This document shows positions 1 to 10,173 of a stretch of DNA of 64,000 bases, in pieces. The DNA lies in NCBI GenBank assembly GCA_963817785.1, contig CAWFPL010000006.1, positions 62,001 through 126,000 on the forward strand. Reading direction: 5' to 3'. The DNA comes from JAKALD01 sp963817785 (GTDB lineage: Bacteria > Pseudomonadota > Gammaproteobacteria > Burkholderiales > SG8-39). Position numbers and translations under genes: made by a program. The notes under the pieces are model-generated. The model was given only the letters and a program-made list of their open reading frames with translations, was not told the DNA's origin and did not search any database. Position 1 is the first letter of the stretch. Each line of letters opens with the position of its first letter.

Positions 1-668
1 GCAGCGCGAGCGCATCGAGCCGGGGAACCCCCGCGAGCCATGCCCAGGTGCTCGCCACCGCGGGCAGGACGGTGGCAAACGGCAGCGTCGCCTGAAGGAA
101 GTACTGCCAGGCGCCGAGCGCGCGAAAGCCGCCGTAGTACCAGTTGGCGACGAACTGGTTGAGATACTCGAACAGCCACCACAGGCCCGCGCTCGCCGGA
201 AAGAGGAGCAGAAACCAGCGCGTGCGATGCGCGAGCAGGGAGCGGCCGTCGCGGCGCTGCGCGAGGCCGTTGAGCGCCAGGATATAGCCGAGCCAGAGCA
301 GGGTGAAGCTTTGGCGCTGCCAGCGCGCCGGCACGAGGTTCCGGCTCCACGCGAGCGACCAGCCGATCGCGATCAGCGCCCAGCCGACCCAGCCCCACCA
401 GGGAAATTTGCCCGCGGCCGGGCGGGATGGCCGCGGGCGCGCGCGGGCGATGGCGAGCGCGTACAGCTTGAGCGTCGCGAGCACGGGCAGGCACAGCGCG
501 ACGAACACGCTCCAGGAAAACGCGGCCTGAGGCACATCGACCGTGAGCGGCGGAAAGCTCAGGTAGGCCGATACGGAATGGCCCATGGCAAGAAGCCCGG
601 CGAGCGGAGCGGCCCAGCACACGGCGAGCGCGAGCAGCAGAGCCAGAATGGCGCGCACGCGCACCGCC

Positions 669-676
<8 letters not shown>
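1..676 (-). CDS. Conserved membrane protein, C-terminus cut by window edge
   Basis: Reading the minus strand from the ATG at 676 gives an open frame that runs off the window at base 1 (about 225 residues visible). It is strongly hydrophobic, with several membrane segments separated by Arg-rich loops. A Trp/Tyr-rich stretch (WWLFEYLNQF followed by NWYYGG) around residue 170 is reminiscent of conserved hypothetical membrane proteins. The ATG at 674-676 overlaps the end of dinB by 8 nt; an in-frame GTG lies at 664. The overlap suggests co-transcription with dinB. I do not recognise a function. Confidence 0.6.
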
Positions 677-1751
<1,075 letters not shown>

Positions 1752-1809
1752 GAATAAGTTTAGCCCTGGGACTGGATGGATGTACATGCCTGGGCCATAA
1801 TCCCGGGCC

Positions 1810-3879
1810 ATGACCACCACTTGGCTCGAGGGCCTGAACGCCGCCCAGCGCGAGGCCGCGACCTACGGCGCGCGCACGGCCGGCGGCGGCTGGAGCGCCG
1901 GCCCGCTGCTGGTGATCGCCGGGGCGGGCACCGGCAAGACCAACACGCTCGCGCACCGGGTGGCGCACCTGATTCTGAGCGGGGTGGCGCCCGAGCGGCT
2001 GCTGCTGTTGACGTTTTCGCGCCGCGCGGCGGAAGAGATGACCCGCCGCGCGCACCGCATCGTGGCGCGCGCGCTCGGCAAGGATCCCTCCGCGGTCCCC
2101 CGCCTCGCCTGGGCCGGGACGTTCCATTCGCTCGCCAATCGCCTGCTGCGCCGCTATTGCTCGCAGCTGGGGCTCGACGCGTCGTTCAGCGTGGTCGACC
2201 GCGGCGATGCGGCGGACATGATGGATCTCGCGCGCCAGGCGCTCGGCTTCGCGGCCAAGGAACGGCGCTTCCCGCGCAAGGACACCTGCCTCGCGATCTA
2301 CTCGCATTGCGTCAACACGCGCTGGCCGCTCGAGCGTTGCCTGGAGGAGGTGTTCCCCTGGTGCGCATCGTGGCACGAAGAGCTGCGCGTGCTGTTCCGG
2401 CGCTACCTGGAGGCCAAGCTCGAGCAGCAGGTGCTCGACTTCGACGACCTGCTGCTGTACTGGCACGCGCTGATGCAGGACCACGCGCTGGCCGAGGACG
2501 TGGGCGCGCTGTTCGACCACGTGCTGGTCGACGAGTACCAGGACACCAATGCGCTGCAGGCCGAGATCCTGCTCGCTCTCAAGCCGGGCGGCGCGGGCCT
2601 GTGCGTGGTGGGCGACGACGCGCAGTCGATCTATTCGTTCCGCGCCGCGACGGTGGACAACATCCTCGAGTTCCCCCGGCGCTTCTCGCCCGCGGCGCAG
2701 GTGGTGACGCTGGAGGAGAACTACCGCTCGGCGCAGCCGATCCTCGACGCCGCCAACCGGCTGATCGACGAGGCCGCCCGCCAGTACCGCAAGGAGCTGC
2801 GCGCACGGCGCCCGGCGGGGGCGCGCCCGCGCCACGTCACGGTGCTCGACGACCGCGCGCAGGCTGAGTACGTCATCGGCCGCATCCTCGAGGCGCGCGA
2901 GCAGGGCGTGCCGCTGCACCGCCAAGCGGTGCTGTTCCGCAGCTCGCATCACAGCGACGTGCTGGAGCTGGAGCTGGTGCGGCGCGACATCCCGTACGCG
3001 AAGTACGGCGGGCTCAAGTTCCTCGAGGCCGCGCACGTGAAGGACCTGCTCGCGCTGCTGCGCTGGGCGGACAACCCGCGCAACCGGGTGGCCGCGTTCC
3101 GCGTGCTGCAGCTGCTGCCCGGCATGGGGCCGGCGAACGCCGATCGCTGCCTGAAGGCCTTCGAGGCCGCGGCGCACGCCTGGAGCGCGCTCGCGGCGTG
3201 GCCGCCGCCGGCCGCGGCGCGCGAGGACTGGGCGCCGCTCGCCGAGCTGCTGGCGACGCTCGGCACGCCGGGGCGCGCCTGGGCGGGGCAGCTCGGGTTG
3301 GCGCGCCGCTGGTACGAGCCGCAGCTCGCGCGCCGCTACGACGAGGCCGGCGTGCGCGCGGGCGACCTCGAGCAGCTCGAGCGCATCGCGCTCCAGTTCG
3401 CCTCGCGCGAGCGCTTCCTGTCCGAGCTGACGCTCGACCCGCCGCAGGCGAGCGGGGACCTGGCGGGCGCGCCGCTGCTCGACGAGGACTACCTGATCCT
3501 GTCGACGATCCATTCGGCGAAGGGCCAGGAGTGGGACCACGTGTACGTGCTGCACGTCGCCGACGGCAACTTTCCGTCCGAGTACTCGACCGGCAGGCCG
3601 GAGCAGGTGGAGGAGGAGCGGCGCCTGCTGTACGTCGCGATGACGCGTGCGAAACACGGCCTCGAGCTGGTCTCGCCTCTGAAATACTATGTCACCCAGC
3701 AGCCGCGGCGCGGTGACGGCCATGTCTACGGCGCGCGCAGCCGCTTCCTGACGCCGAAGGTCATGCAGTGCTTCGACGCGGTGACCTGGCCCGCGGACGC
3801 GGAGGCCGCCGAGGAGCGGCAGGCGCGCGCGCTGGCGCGCATCGACGTCGCGGCCCGGCTGCGCGATCAGTGGGCATAG
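1810..3879 (+). CDS. UvrD/Rep-type superfamily 1 DNA helicase
   Basis: ATP-dependent 3'-5' helicase of superfamily 1A, 689 residues. The Walker A motif is GAGTGKT at residues 38-44. Further motifs in order are TFSRRAAEEM (Ia), the DEYQDTN Walker B, GDDAQSIYSFR (III), ENYRS (IV), STIHSAKGQEWD (V) and YVAMTRAKH (VI). It is a little shorter than UvrD or Rep because the C-terminal tail is brief. Head-to-head with dinB, so the pair forms a small repair locus. Which partner complex it serves cannot be told from sequence. It ends 26 nt before the aldo/keto reductase. Confidence 0.9.
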   Translation: MTTTWLEGLNAAQREAATYGARTAGGGWSAGPLLVIAGAGTGKTNTLAHRVAHLILSGVAPERLLLLTFSRRAAEEMTRRAHRIVARALGKDPSAVPRLAWAGTFHSLANRLLRRYCSQLGLDASFSVVDRGDAADMMDLARQALGFAAKERRFPRKDTCLAIYSHCVNTRWPLERCLEEVFPWCASWHEELRVLFRRYLEAKLEQQVLDFDDLLLYWHALMQDHALAEDVGALFDHVLVDEYQDTNALQAEILLALKPGGAGLCVVGDDAQSIYSFRAATVDNILEFPRRFSPAAQVVTLEENYRSAQPILDAANRLIDEAARQYRKELRARRPAGARPRHVTVLDDRAQAEYVIGRILEAREQGVPLHRQAVLFRSSHHSDVLELELVRRDIPYAKYGGLKFLEAAHVKDLLALLRWADNPRNRVAAFRVLQLLPGMGPANADRCLKAFEAAAHAWSALAAWPPPAAAREDWAPLAELLATLGTPGRAWAGQLGLARRWYEPQLARRYDEAGVRAGDLEQLERIALQFASRERFLSELTLDPPQASGDLAGAPLLDEDYLILSTIHSAKGQEWDHVYVLHVADGNFPSEYSTGRPEQVEEERRLLYVAMTRAKHGLELVSPLKYYVTQQPRRGDGHVYGARSRFLTPKVMQCFDAVTWPADAEAAEERQARALARIDVAARLRDQWA

Positions 3880-3905
3880 CCGGGCGATCCCGGCCGAGGA
3901 GAATC

Positions 3906-4907
3906 ATGGAATACCGCACTCTCGGACGCACCGGCGTCAAGGTTTCGACGCTCTGCCTGGGCGCGATGATGTTCGGCAGCCCCACCTCGGAGCAGGAGTC
4001 GATCGCCATCGTCGAGCGCGCGCTCGAGGCCGGCATCAACTTCGTCGACGTTGCCGACGGCTACAACAACGGCGAGGCCGAACGCATCCTCGGAAGAGCG
4101 CTCAAGGGGCGCCGCGACCGGGTGGTGCTCGCCACCAAGTTCGGCGTGGCGATGGGCGAGGGGCCGAACGACGTCGGGGCGAGCCGCTACCACCTGATGC
4201 ACGCGCTGCACGCCAGCCTGCGCCGGCTCGACACCGACTGCATCGACGTCTATTACATCCACAAGTTCGATTACGCCACGCCGCTGGAGGAAACCCTGCG
4301 CGCGCTGGACGATTGCGTACGCGCCGGCAAGATCCGCTACATCGCGTGCTCCAACTTCTACGCCTGGCGGGTGGTCGAGGGGCTCGGCCTCAGCCGCGCG
4401 CGCGGGCTGACCGAGTTCGCCTGCGTGCAGCCCCTCTACAACATCGTCAACCGCGACCCGGAGCTCGAGCTGCTGCCGGCGTGCGTGCGGCACGGCCTGG
4501 GCGTGGTGAGCTACAGCCCGCTCGCGCGCGGCGTGCTCTCGGGCAAGTACGCGCCGGGGGCGGCGCTGCCCGAAGGCTCGCGCGCGGCACGCGGGGACAA
4601 GCGCATCCAGCAGACCGAGCTGCGCGAGGAGAGCTTCGCGGTGGCACAGGCCCTCAGGCCGCTCGCCGAGCGGCACGGCAAGACGCTGTCGCAGTTCGCG
4701 CTCGCCTGGGTGCTCGCGAATCGCGCCATCACCTCGGCGATCATCGGGCCGCGCACCCTGGCGCAGCTCGAGGACAACCTGGGCGGGATCGGCTGGGCGC
4801 TCACGCCCGAGGACGAAAAGGCGGTCGACGCGCTGGTGCCGCGCGGCGAGCACACCGGCAAGGGCTACAAGGATCCGCAGAACCCGGTGCGCGGGCGCCT
4901 GGTTTGA
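3906..4907 (+). CDS. Aldo/keto reductase family oxidoreductase
   Basis: Cytosolic NAD(P)H-dependent reductase of carbonyl compounds with a (beta/alpha)8 barrel, 333 residues. The catalytic tetrad can be placed: Asp48 and Tyr53 in FVDVADGY, Lys78 in ATKFG and His119 in YYIHK. The C-terminal cofactor region contains SAIIGPRT. The start at 3906 is chosen because AGGAG sits at 3897-3901 and the protein family begins MEYRTLGRTG. It converges on the YceI lipoprotein gene with only 12 nt between stops, where a stem-loop lies. Physiological substrate unknown. Confidence 0.9.
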   Translation: MEYRTLGRTGVKVSTLCLGAMMFGSPTSEQESIAIVERALEAGINFVDVADGYNNGEAERILGRALKGRRDRVVLATKFGVAMGEGPNDVGASRYHLMHALHASLRRLDTDCIDVYYIHKFDYATPLEETLRALDDCVRAGKIRYIACSNFYAWRVVEGLGLSRARGLTEFACVQPLYNIVNRDPELELLPACVRHGLGVVSYSPLARGVLSGKYAPGAALPEGSRAARGDKRIQQTELREESFAVAQALRPLAERHGKTLSQFALAWVLANRAITSAIIGPRTLAQLEDNLGGIGWALTPEDEKAVDALVPRGEHTGKGYKDPQNPVRGRLV

Positions 4908-4911
4908 AGGT

Positions 4912-4929
4912 GCGCGCCCCTAGGCGCGC
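4912..4929. terminator. Stem-loop between convergent genes
   Basis: GCGCGCC (4912-4918), loop CCTA, GGCGCGC (4923-4929). It sits between the stop of the aldo/keto reductase and the end of the YceI gene and covers that gene's stop codon. A 7-bp GC stem without a U tract; a bidirectional terminator is an inference. Confidence 0.4.
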
Positions 4930-5642
4930 CGCGCGACGATGCGCAGGCGGATGTCGAGCGCGTCGCGTACCCGCAGCCCGCCCCCCAGGATCGCAAACGG
5001 CTGGAGGCCGAACTCGGTCTGGTCGAGGCGAAACTTGGCGATCACCGTGAGCGTATCGGGCCCCTCGAATACGGCCGCGGGGAAGCGCAGGTCGTGCGTT
5101 GCGCCGCGCAGCGTGACGCGCGCCGTGACCGTCGGATTCCAGCGCGGGCCGGCGAGCGAGAGCGACTCGATGCGAATCAGCGGGTAATGCGCCGCGTCCA
5201 GAACCTCGGCGCCGAGCATGTTGTGGCGCGTGCCCTCGCGCGCCTGCGCGGAGACCGGTTCGGCGAACTCGCCACCTTCCTCGGCGCGCGCGGCGGGCGG
5301 ATCCACCTGGAACGAAGCGACCGGGATCTCGAGCCGAAAACCGCTGTCGGCGGCGCTGTCGCCCGCCCGGATCTCGCCGCGCACGCGGCCGATCACGACG
5401 TGATCGTGGCCGAAGCGGGCGAGGGGCCCCGCGCGGTAGACGAGCACGCGGATTTCGGATGCCTGCGGATCGACCGCGAAGCGCGCCGCGGCGGGCGAGA
5501 TCTGCGCCGGCGGCTCCGCTGGCTGCGCGAGCGCCGCGCCGCCCTGCTGCGCAGGCGGCGTCTGGCAGGCCGCGAGCAGCAGCGGGAATATCGACGCCAG
5601 CAGGCGTGTTCGGTAGCCTAGACGAAACAAGGGCGTTCGCAT
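4920..5642 (-). CDS. YceI-family lipoprotein
   Basis: Periplasmic YceI-fold protein (lipocalin-like barrel that binds isoprenoid-type lipids in characterised members). From the ATG at 5642 it has about 240 residues: a basic N-terminus, a hydrophobic stretch ending in lipobox LLAAC (lipidated Cys near residue 26), an Ala/Pro/Gln linker, then the YceI domain. An in-frame ATG at 5657 and a TTG five codons inside are alternative starts. The 5642 start overlaps the start of the cytochrome b561 gene on the other strand, so the true start may be internal. YceI proteins often sit beside cytochrome b561, as here. Confidence 0.85.
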   Translation of the reverse strand: MRTPLFRLGYRTRLLASIFPLLLAACQTPPAQQGGAALAQPAEPPAQISPAAARFAVDPQASEIRVLVYRAGPLARFGHDHVVIGRVRGEIRAGDSAADSGFRLEIPVASFQVDPPAARAEEGGEFAEPVSAQAREGTRHNMLGAEVLDAAHYPLIRIESLSLAGPRWNPTVTARVTLRGATHDLRFPAAVFEGPDTLTVIAKFRLDQTEFGLQPFAILGGGLRVRDALDIRLRIVARRA

Positions 5643-6204
5643 GATGCGCTGGCGCAATTCGCAGGATCGCTACGGGATCATAGCGCAGGGCTTTCACTGG
5701 CTGGTCGCGGCGCTGGTGCTCGCCCAGCTCGCACTGGGCCTGTATGCCGCCGACCTGCCGCTCAGCCTGGCACGGCTGCAATGGCTGTCGCGCCACAAGG
5801 CGCTCGGGCTGGGCGTGCTCGCGCTGGTGCTGCTGCGGCTGGGCTGGCGCGCGCTGGATCGCGCACCGGCGCTGCCGGGCTCGATGCCCGCCTGGGAGCG
5901 CCGCGCGGCGCTCGCGACGCACCGGCTGCTCTACGCGCTGCTGGCACTTGCGGCGCTCGCCGGCTGGCTGTACGCCTCCGCGGCCGGGCTGTCGGTCGAC
6001 TGGTTCGGGCTGTTCCGGGTGCCCGACCTGGTGGCGAAGAACGCCCAGCTCGCGATGCTGTTCAAGGATGCGCACAAGGCGCTGGTCGCGCTGCTCGCGT
6101 TGCTGCTGCTGGTACACGTCGGCGCGGCCCTGCGGCACGCGTGGCTCACGCGCGACGGCGTCATGCACCGCATGCTGCCGTGGCACCCGGCGGGCAGGCG
6201 CTGA
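5641..6204 (+). CDS. Cytochrome b561-family membrane protein
   Basis: Integral inner-membrane di-heme cytochrome b of the bacterial b561 type, 187 residues with four hydrophobic helices. Candidate heme ligands are His18 in QGFHWL, His in LSRHKALG, and His in DAHKALVALLAL. It begins RWRNSQDRYG, as family members do; the second ATG at 5644 is an equally good start. It is followed with a 1-nt overlap (TGATG) by a secreted YceI protein and preceded divergently by a YceI lipoprotein. In this family the pair is suspected to handle quinone or superoxide redox chemistry; that role is inference. Confidence 0.9.
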   Translation: MMRWRNSQDRYGIIAQGFHWLVAALVLAQLALGLYAADLPLSLARLQWLSRHKALGLGVLALVLLRLGWRALDRAPALPGSMPAWERRAALATHRLLYALLALAALAGWLYASAAGLSVDWFGLFRVPDLVAKNAQLAMLFKDAHKALVALLALLLLVHVGAALRHAWLTRDGVMHRMLPWHPAGRR

Positions 6205-6746
6205 TGCGGCGGGCGCTCCTGTTCCTGCTCGCGCTCGCGTCCGCGCCGGCGGTCGCCGAGCAGTGCTACGCGGTGGATGCGGCGTCCGGCAGCGTGACCT
6301 TCCGCGTGGATCAGGCCGGCGCCCCGTTCAAGGGCGCGTTCCGGCGGTTCGGCGGCACCGTGTGCCTGGACGGCAACGCGGTTACGCGCATCGACGTGTG
6401 GCTCGATCCGGCGTCGGTGGACAGCGGCCTGCCCGAGCTCGACGCGGCGCTGAAGGGCGGGGATTTCTTCGCGACCGACAAGTACCCGCGCGTCACGTTC
6501 ACGAGCGCTTCGATCCAGGCGCGCGGCGATCTCCGGCAGGCCGAGGGCACGCTCGAGATCAAGGGAACGCGCCGCCAGGTCGGCATCCCTTTCCGGCTGG
6601 CGGGCGCCGCGGGCAAGCGCACCGTGTCCGGCGCGTTCACCCTGAACCGGCTCGACTACGCGATCGGCACCGGCGAGTGGAGCAACACGAAATGGCTGGG
6701 GGCCGAGGTGAAGGTCGAATTCAAGGCGGCGCTGGCGGGGCGTTGA
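6204..6746 (+). CDS. YceI-family periplasmic protein
   Basis: Secreted YceI-domain protein of 180 residues. The Sec signal peptide is residues 1-18 (MRRALLFLLALASAPAVAE, with cleavage after AVA). The rest is the YceI beta-barrel, with typical DKYPRVTF and TLEIKGTRR segments. The ATG overlaps the cytochrome b561 stop by 1 nt, so the two are probably translationally coupled. Together with the lipoprotein at 4920-5642 this makes a YceI-b561-YceI locus. The likely role is binding a polyisoprenoid or quinone; no direct evidence. Confidence 0.9.
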   Translation: MRRALLFLLALASAPAVAEQCYAVDAASGSVTFRVDQAGAPFKGAFRRFGGTVCLDGNAVTRIDVWLDPASVDSGLPELDAALKGGDFFATDKYPRVTFTSASIQARGDLRQAEGTLEIKGTRRQVGIPFRLAGAAGKRTVSGAFTLNRLDYAIGTGEWSNTKWLGAEVKVEFKAALAGR

Positions 6747-6788
6747 GGCGGAGATCGACGTCGCGCCCACAGTCGGCCAACATTGACC

Positions 6789-7700
6789 TCACGCAGGCCC
6801 GCCTGAATTGGGATTGCCCAAGGCCAGTAGGCCGGCGACCAAAGCATGCGCGCAGGTGGGCAGCGCCTCCATGTCCAGAACCAGGATCCTGCGCTCGCGA
6901 ATTGCCCAGGAGTCCGTCAGTTGGATGACGTTCAGGTGCATCGTCTTCTGGTGGTGCCGTGCGGCGCACTCCGGCAGTATCCCTACGCCGACGCCTGCCT
7001 CGATCATCCGGCACATCGCCTCGAAGCTTCTCATCTGGACCCGGATAGTCAACTTCCGACCGAATTGCTTGACGGTCTCGATGAGAAAGCCGTGCAGAGT
7101 GCTTCCTTCGTCCATACCGATATGGTCGAACTCCAGCGCGTCGATGAATGCGATCGCCCTCTTGCCGTTGAGGGGATGATTTTCGGGTGTAACCAGCACC
7201 AGCCGGTCGGTGCTGAAGGAAAGTGCCTGCAGCCCTTCTGTCGGTACCGGTCCCGCCACGATGCCGATATCGGCTGAATGGTCCAGAATGCCTCGAACGA
7301 CCTCTTTGGTCGCACGTTCCTGAAGGTCCACCGTCACCGCTGGCCGCTCGACCATGAAGCGCGCAAGCAGGCGAGGCATGAACTCGGTGACGGCGGTGGT
7401 GTTTGCGAAAATGCGGATGTGCCCGGCATCGTCTGCGGTGTAAGTGGCGAATTCACCCTTCGCGTACTCGACCTGCCGCAAGATCACGCGCGCGTGGCGG
7501 AGAAAGATCTCGCCCGCTGGAGTGAGTTTTACGCCGCGAGGTTCCCGATAGAACAAGCGAGTGCCGGCCTGGTCCTCCAGGGACTTCAGACGTGTACTCG
7601 CTGCGGCCGGTGACAACGATGCGCGTCGTGCACCCTTAGTAACGTTCTGTTGCTCGGCGATCTGAACGAAAAGAAGAAGGTCTGTAAGACTGAAATGCAT
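6789..7700 (-). CDS. LysR-family transcriptional regulator
   Basis: LysR-type regulator of 303 residues: winged helix-turn-helix at about residues 5-65 (SPAAASTRLKSLEDQAGTRLF is the recognition region), then a periplasmic-binding-protein-like effector domain. It is divergent from the CoA-transferase gene. The 119-bp gap contains an AATTT-N11-AAATT inverted repeat that fits the LysR T-N11-A pattern. By position it should control the downstream catabolic row and itself, with a substrate-derived coinducer. The base composition is less GC-rich than the surrounding chromosome. Confidence 0.9.
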   Translation of the reverse strand: MHFSLTDLLLFVQIAEQQNVTKGARRASLSPAAASTRLKSLEDQAGTRLFYREPRGVKLTPAGEIFLRHARVILRQVEYAKGEFATYTADDAGHIRIFANTTAVTEFMPRLLARFMVERPAVTVDLQERATKEVVRGILDHSADIGIVAGPVPTEGLQALSFSTDRLVLVTPENHPLNGKRAIAFIDALEFDHIGMDEGSTLHGFLIETVKQFGRKLTIRVQMRSFEAMCRMIEAGVGVGILPECAARHHQKTMHLNVIQLTDSWAIRERRILVLDMEALPTCAHALVAGLLALGNPNSGGPA

Positions 7701-7752
7701 TCCCGCTCGGCCCCTGGCCTGTGCGTTCAGGTTTGCCGAATGTTACCCCCGA

Positions 7753-7773
7753 AATTTGCAGATTCGCGAAATT
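7753..7773. promoter_or_regulatory. Candidate LysR operator
   Basis: AATTT (7753-7757), 11-nt spacer, AAATT (7769-7773): an exact 5-bp dyad with T-N11-A geometry. It lies 53 nt upstream of the LysR start codon and 46 nt before the CoA-transferase ATG. GAAATT also recurs directly at 7751 and 7768. Binding is inferred. Confidence 0.5.
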
Positions 7774-7819
7774 CGAGGCGGCTGGTAACGTGGATTCCGA
7801 TCCATGCGCAGAGGGTCCG

Positions 7820-9073
7820 ATGACCACGGATAGCCCAGGGGACGCCGTTACGGAGGCGCCGGCGAGACAGGCTGCAGGTCCGCTCAAAGGCTACCGAGTC
7901 CTGGAGCTGGGGTCGACCGCGGCCGGGCCCTTTTGCACCCGGCTGCTGGCGGACTTTGGCGCGGAAGTGGTCAAGATCGAGGCGGCCGAAGGGGATCCGA
8001 TCCGCCAGCTCGGCGAAACGGTGGAGGGGAAATCCCTCTACGCGGCGAGCATCCTGCGCAACAAGGTCATCGCCTCGCTCGACCTGCGCAAGCCCCAAGC
8101 CACCCGGCTGCTGAAGGAGCTGATCGGCCAGTTCGACGTGGTGGTCGAAAATTTTCGTCCAGGTACGCTCGAGAAATGGGGGCTTGCGTACGAGGACCTG
8201 CGGTCCGTCAGACCGGATCTCATCATGATTCGTATCAGCGGCTACGGGCAGACCGGTCCGTACAAGGATCGCCCGGGCTACGGCGTGATCGGCGAGGCAA
8301 TGAGCGGCCTGCGCCACATGATCGGAGATGCCGACCGGCCGCCGTCCCGAGTCGCGATTCCGCTGACCGATTACATCACGGCGCTGTATGCCGCGTTCGG
8401 CACCGTGATGGCTGTGCTGGTGCGCGAGAAAACCGGCGTCGGCCAGTGCGTGGACGCATCGCTGCTCGAATCGGCCTTCAGTTTCATGGAGGCCTATGTG
8501 CCCACCTACGAGAAGACCGGCAAGACGGGCATGCGCACGGGATCCCGATTGCCGAACAGCGCGCCGAACAATCTTTACCCGACGCGCGGCGGCGGCTACA
8601 TCCACATCGCAGCGCTTGCCGATCAAGTGTATCGGCGGCTCGCCGTCGCCATGGGGAGGCCGGAACTTGGCACCGATCCACGCTTCGCGGATCAAAAGAG
8701 CAGGAACAAGAACGAGGAGCTCATCGACGAGATCATCTCGCAGTGGACCAAATCGCGGGACATCCAGGAATTGGAGGCCATCCTCCAGGCGCAGGGTGTT
8801 CCGGCGAGCCGGATTTTCACCATGGCCGACATCTTCAAGGACGCGCATTACCGCGCGAGAGAGATGCTGGTGCGCACCGGCGATGATGACCTGGGCTCCG
8901 TGATGCTGGCCGGCGTCGTTCCGAAGCTCTCGGCCACTCCCGGCAATGTGCGCTGGTCGGGTCACCGTACGGGGCAAGACACGCGGGCAGTTCTGAGGCG
9001 GCTGGCAAACCTGTCGGAGGCGCAGATCGACGCGCTTGAGAGCGCGGGCGTCATATTTTGTGACGGCAAGTGA
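7820..9073 (+). CDS. Class III (CaiB/BaiF-type) CoA-transferase
   Basis: Moves CoA between carboxylic acids through an enzyme-bound aspartyl anhydride. From ATG 7820 it is 417 residues. The N-terminal block YRVLELGSTAAGPF and the CoA-binding FDVVVENFRPG and GYGQTGPY segments are clear. The catalytic Asp is Asp184 in IPLTDYITALYA. A start at 7721 is also open, but it would enter the LysR operator, and AGAGGG precedes 7820. First gene of the catabolic row. It probably activates the acid substrate or a product of the mutase further down as a CoA ester. Substrate not identifiable from sequence. Confidence 0.9.
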   Translation: MTTDSPGDAVTEAPARQAAGPLKGYRVLELGSTAAGPFCTRLLADFGAEVVKIEAAEGDPIRQLGETVEGKSLYAASILRNKVIASLDLRKPQATRLLKELIGQFDVVVENFRPGTLEKWGLAYEDLRSVRPDLIMIRISGYGQTGPYKDRPGYGVIGEAMSGLRHMIGDADRPPSRVAIPLTDYITALYAAFGTVMAVLVREKTGVGQCVDASLLESAFSFMEAYVPTYEKTGKTGMRTGSRLPNSAPNNLYPTRGGGYIHIAALADQVYRRLAVAMGRPELGTDPRFADQKSRNKNEELIDEIISQWTKSRDIQELEAILQAQGVPASRIFTMADIFKDAHYRAREMLVRTGDDDLGSVMLAGVVPKLSATPGNVRWSGHRTGQDTRAVLRRLANLSEAQIDALESAGVIFCDGK

Positions 9074-9083
9074 GGCCACCTAA

Positions 9084-10091
9084 ATGGCGACATTCAAGGC
9101 ATTTCGTGTGCACACGATCGGCGGCAAGCCGGTATGCCGATTCGAACGACTGATGCTGGAGGATCTCGATCCGGGCGAGGTTGTGATCGAGACCGCCTAC
9201 TCCGCGATCACTTACAAGGATGCGATGGCCGCGCGTGGGGTTGGCAAGAACGTGCGCACCGAGCGTCCGTGCGTCACGGGCGTCGACATGTCCGGCGTCG
9301 TCGTGAGCTCCTCCGATGCTCGCTTCAAGGAGGGCGACTCCGTCGTCGTGACCAATTACAAGCTGGGGACCGAGCATGATGGCGCCTATGCGGAATATGT
9401 TCGTGTGCCGGCGGATTGGATCGTCCCGCTTCCCACCGGGCTCACGCTTTACGAAGCAATGGGGCTCGGTACCTCCGGACTTACGGCCGCGCTCGCCGTA
9501 GAGCGGCTCGAAAGGGCCGGTCTCGCGCCGTCGATGGGTCCGGTCGGAATAACGGGAGCTACGGGCGGCGTCGGGAGCCTGGCGGTCGATATCTTCTCCA
9601 AGCGCGGCTACAAGGTCATCGCGATATCCGGGAAGCGCGATCAGGACGGCTATTTGAAGTCGATTGGCGCGGACAGCATCATCCCTAGAGAGGATTTCCT
9701 CAGGAATCGAGCGGCGCTCGCACCTTCATTGTTTGCCGGTGCTCTCGACAATGTCGGGGGCAACTATCTGGACCGGCTGGCCGCAATGCTGCAGCCGCAC
9801 GGCAAGCTGGCGGTTGCCGGCATGGCAGTCGGCGCGGAAGTCACGACGACGGTTCTGCCGCTGGTCCTCAGGTCAATTGATATCCTCGGCATCAATGTCT
9901 CGCGGCAACTGCACATGACCGAGCGCGTGCGCCTGTGGGAGCGCCTGGCAACCGACCTGAAGCCGAGGCACCTCGCCAGTATTTCGCGGCCTATTCCGTT
10001 CGAGAAACTGGACGAGGTCATGGACCAGTTCTTCGCCGTGACAACCGTCGGGCGTGTCGTGGTCGAAGTCGGCGCCCATGCACCGGTGTGA
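9084..10091 (+). CDS. YhdH/AcuI-type zinc-free MDR reductase (acrylyl-CoA reductase-like)
   Basis: Medium-chain dehydrogenase/reductase of 335 residues in the YhdH/AcuI branch, whose characterised member reduces acrylyl-CoA with NADPH. Visible are the SAITYKDAM segment, the catalytic-domain RPCVTGVDMSG block and the nucleotide-binding TGATGGVG at residues 157-164. SGKRDQDGYLKSIGAD follows. Structural zinc cysteines are absent, as in this branch. It starts 10 nt after the CoA-transferase, so the two are co-transcribed. It could reduce an enoyl-CoA made in the same pathway. Exact substrate unknown. Confidence 0.85.
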   Translation: MATFKAFRVHTIGGKPVCRFERLMLEDLDPGEVVIETAYSAITYKDAMAARGVGKNVRTERPCVTGVDMSGVVVSSSDARFKEGDSVVVTNYKLGTEHDGAYAEYVRVPADWIVPLPTGLTLYEAMGLGTSGLTAALAVERLERAGLAPSMGPVGITGATGGVGSLAVDIFSKRGYKVIAISGKRDQDGYLKSIGADSIIPREDFLRNRAALAPSLFAGALDNVGGNYLDRLAAMLQPHGKLAVAGMAVGAEVTTTVLPLVLRSIDILGINVSRQLHMTERVRLWERLATDLKPRHLASISRPIPFEKLDEVMDQFFAVTTVGRVVVEVGAHAPV

Positions 10092-10173
10092 CGCGGCGCC
10101 GCGGGAAGGGCAGCGGGGATTGAAGGATTTGAGCAAACAACGCCAGCCTGAGCCACTTCGCCACAGGTGAGAC

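Noticed and set aside
1752..1809. LexA/SOS box between dinB and the helicase gene
   Set aside because: No CTGT-N8-ACAG-type dyad in the 58-bp gap.
7820..9073. Apparent loss of the catalytic Asp in the CoA-transferase (GYGVIGEA segment)
   Set aside because: The catalytic Asp of the family lies further on; Asp184 in IPLTDYITALYA fills that role.
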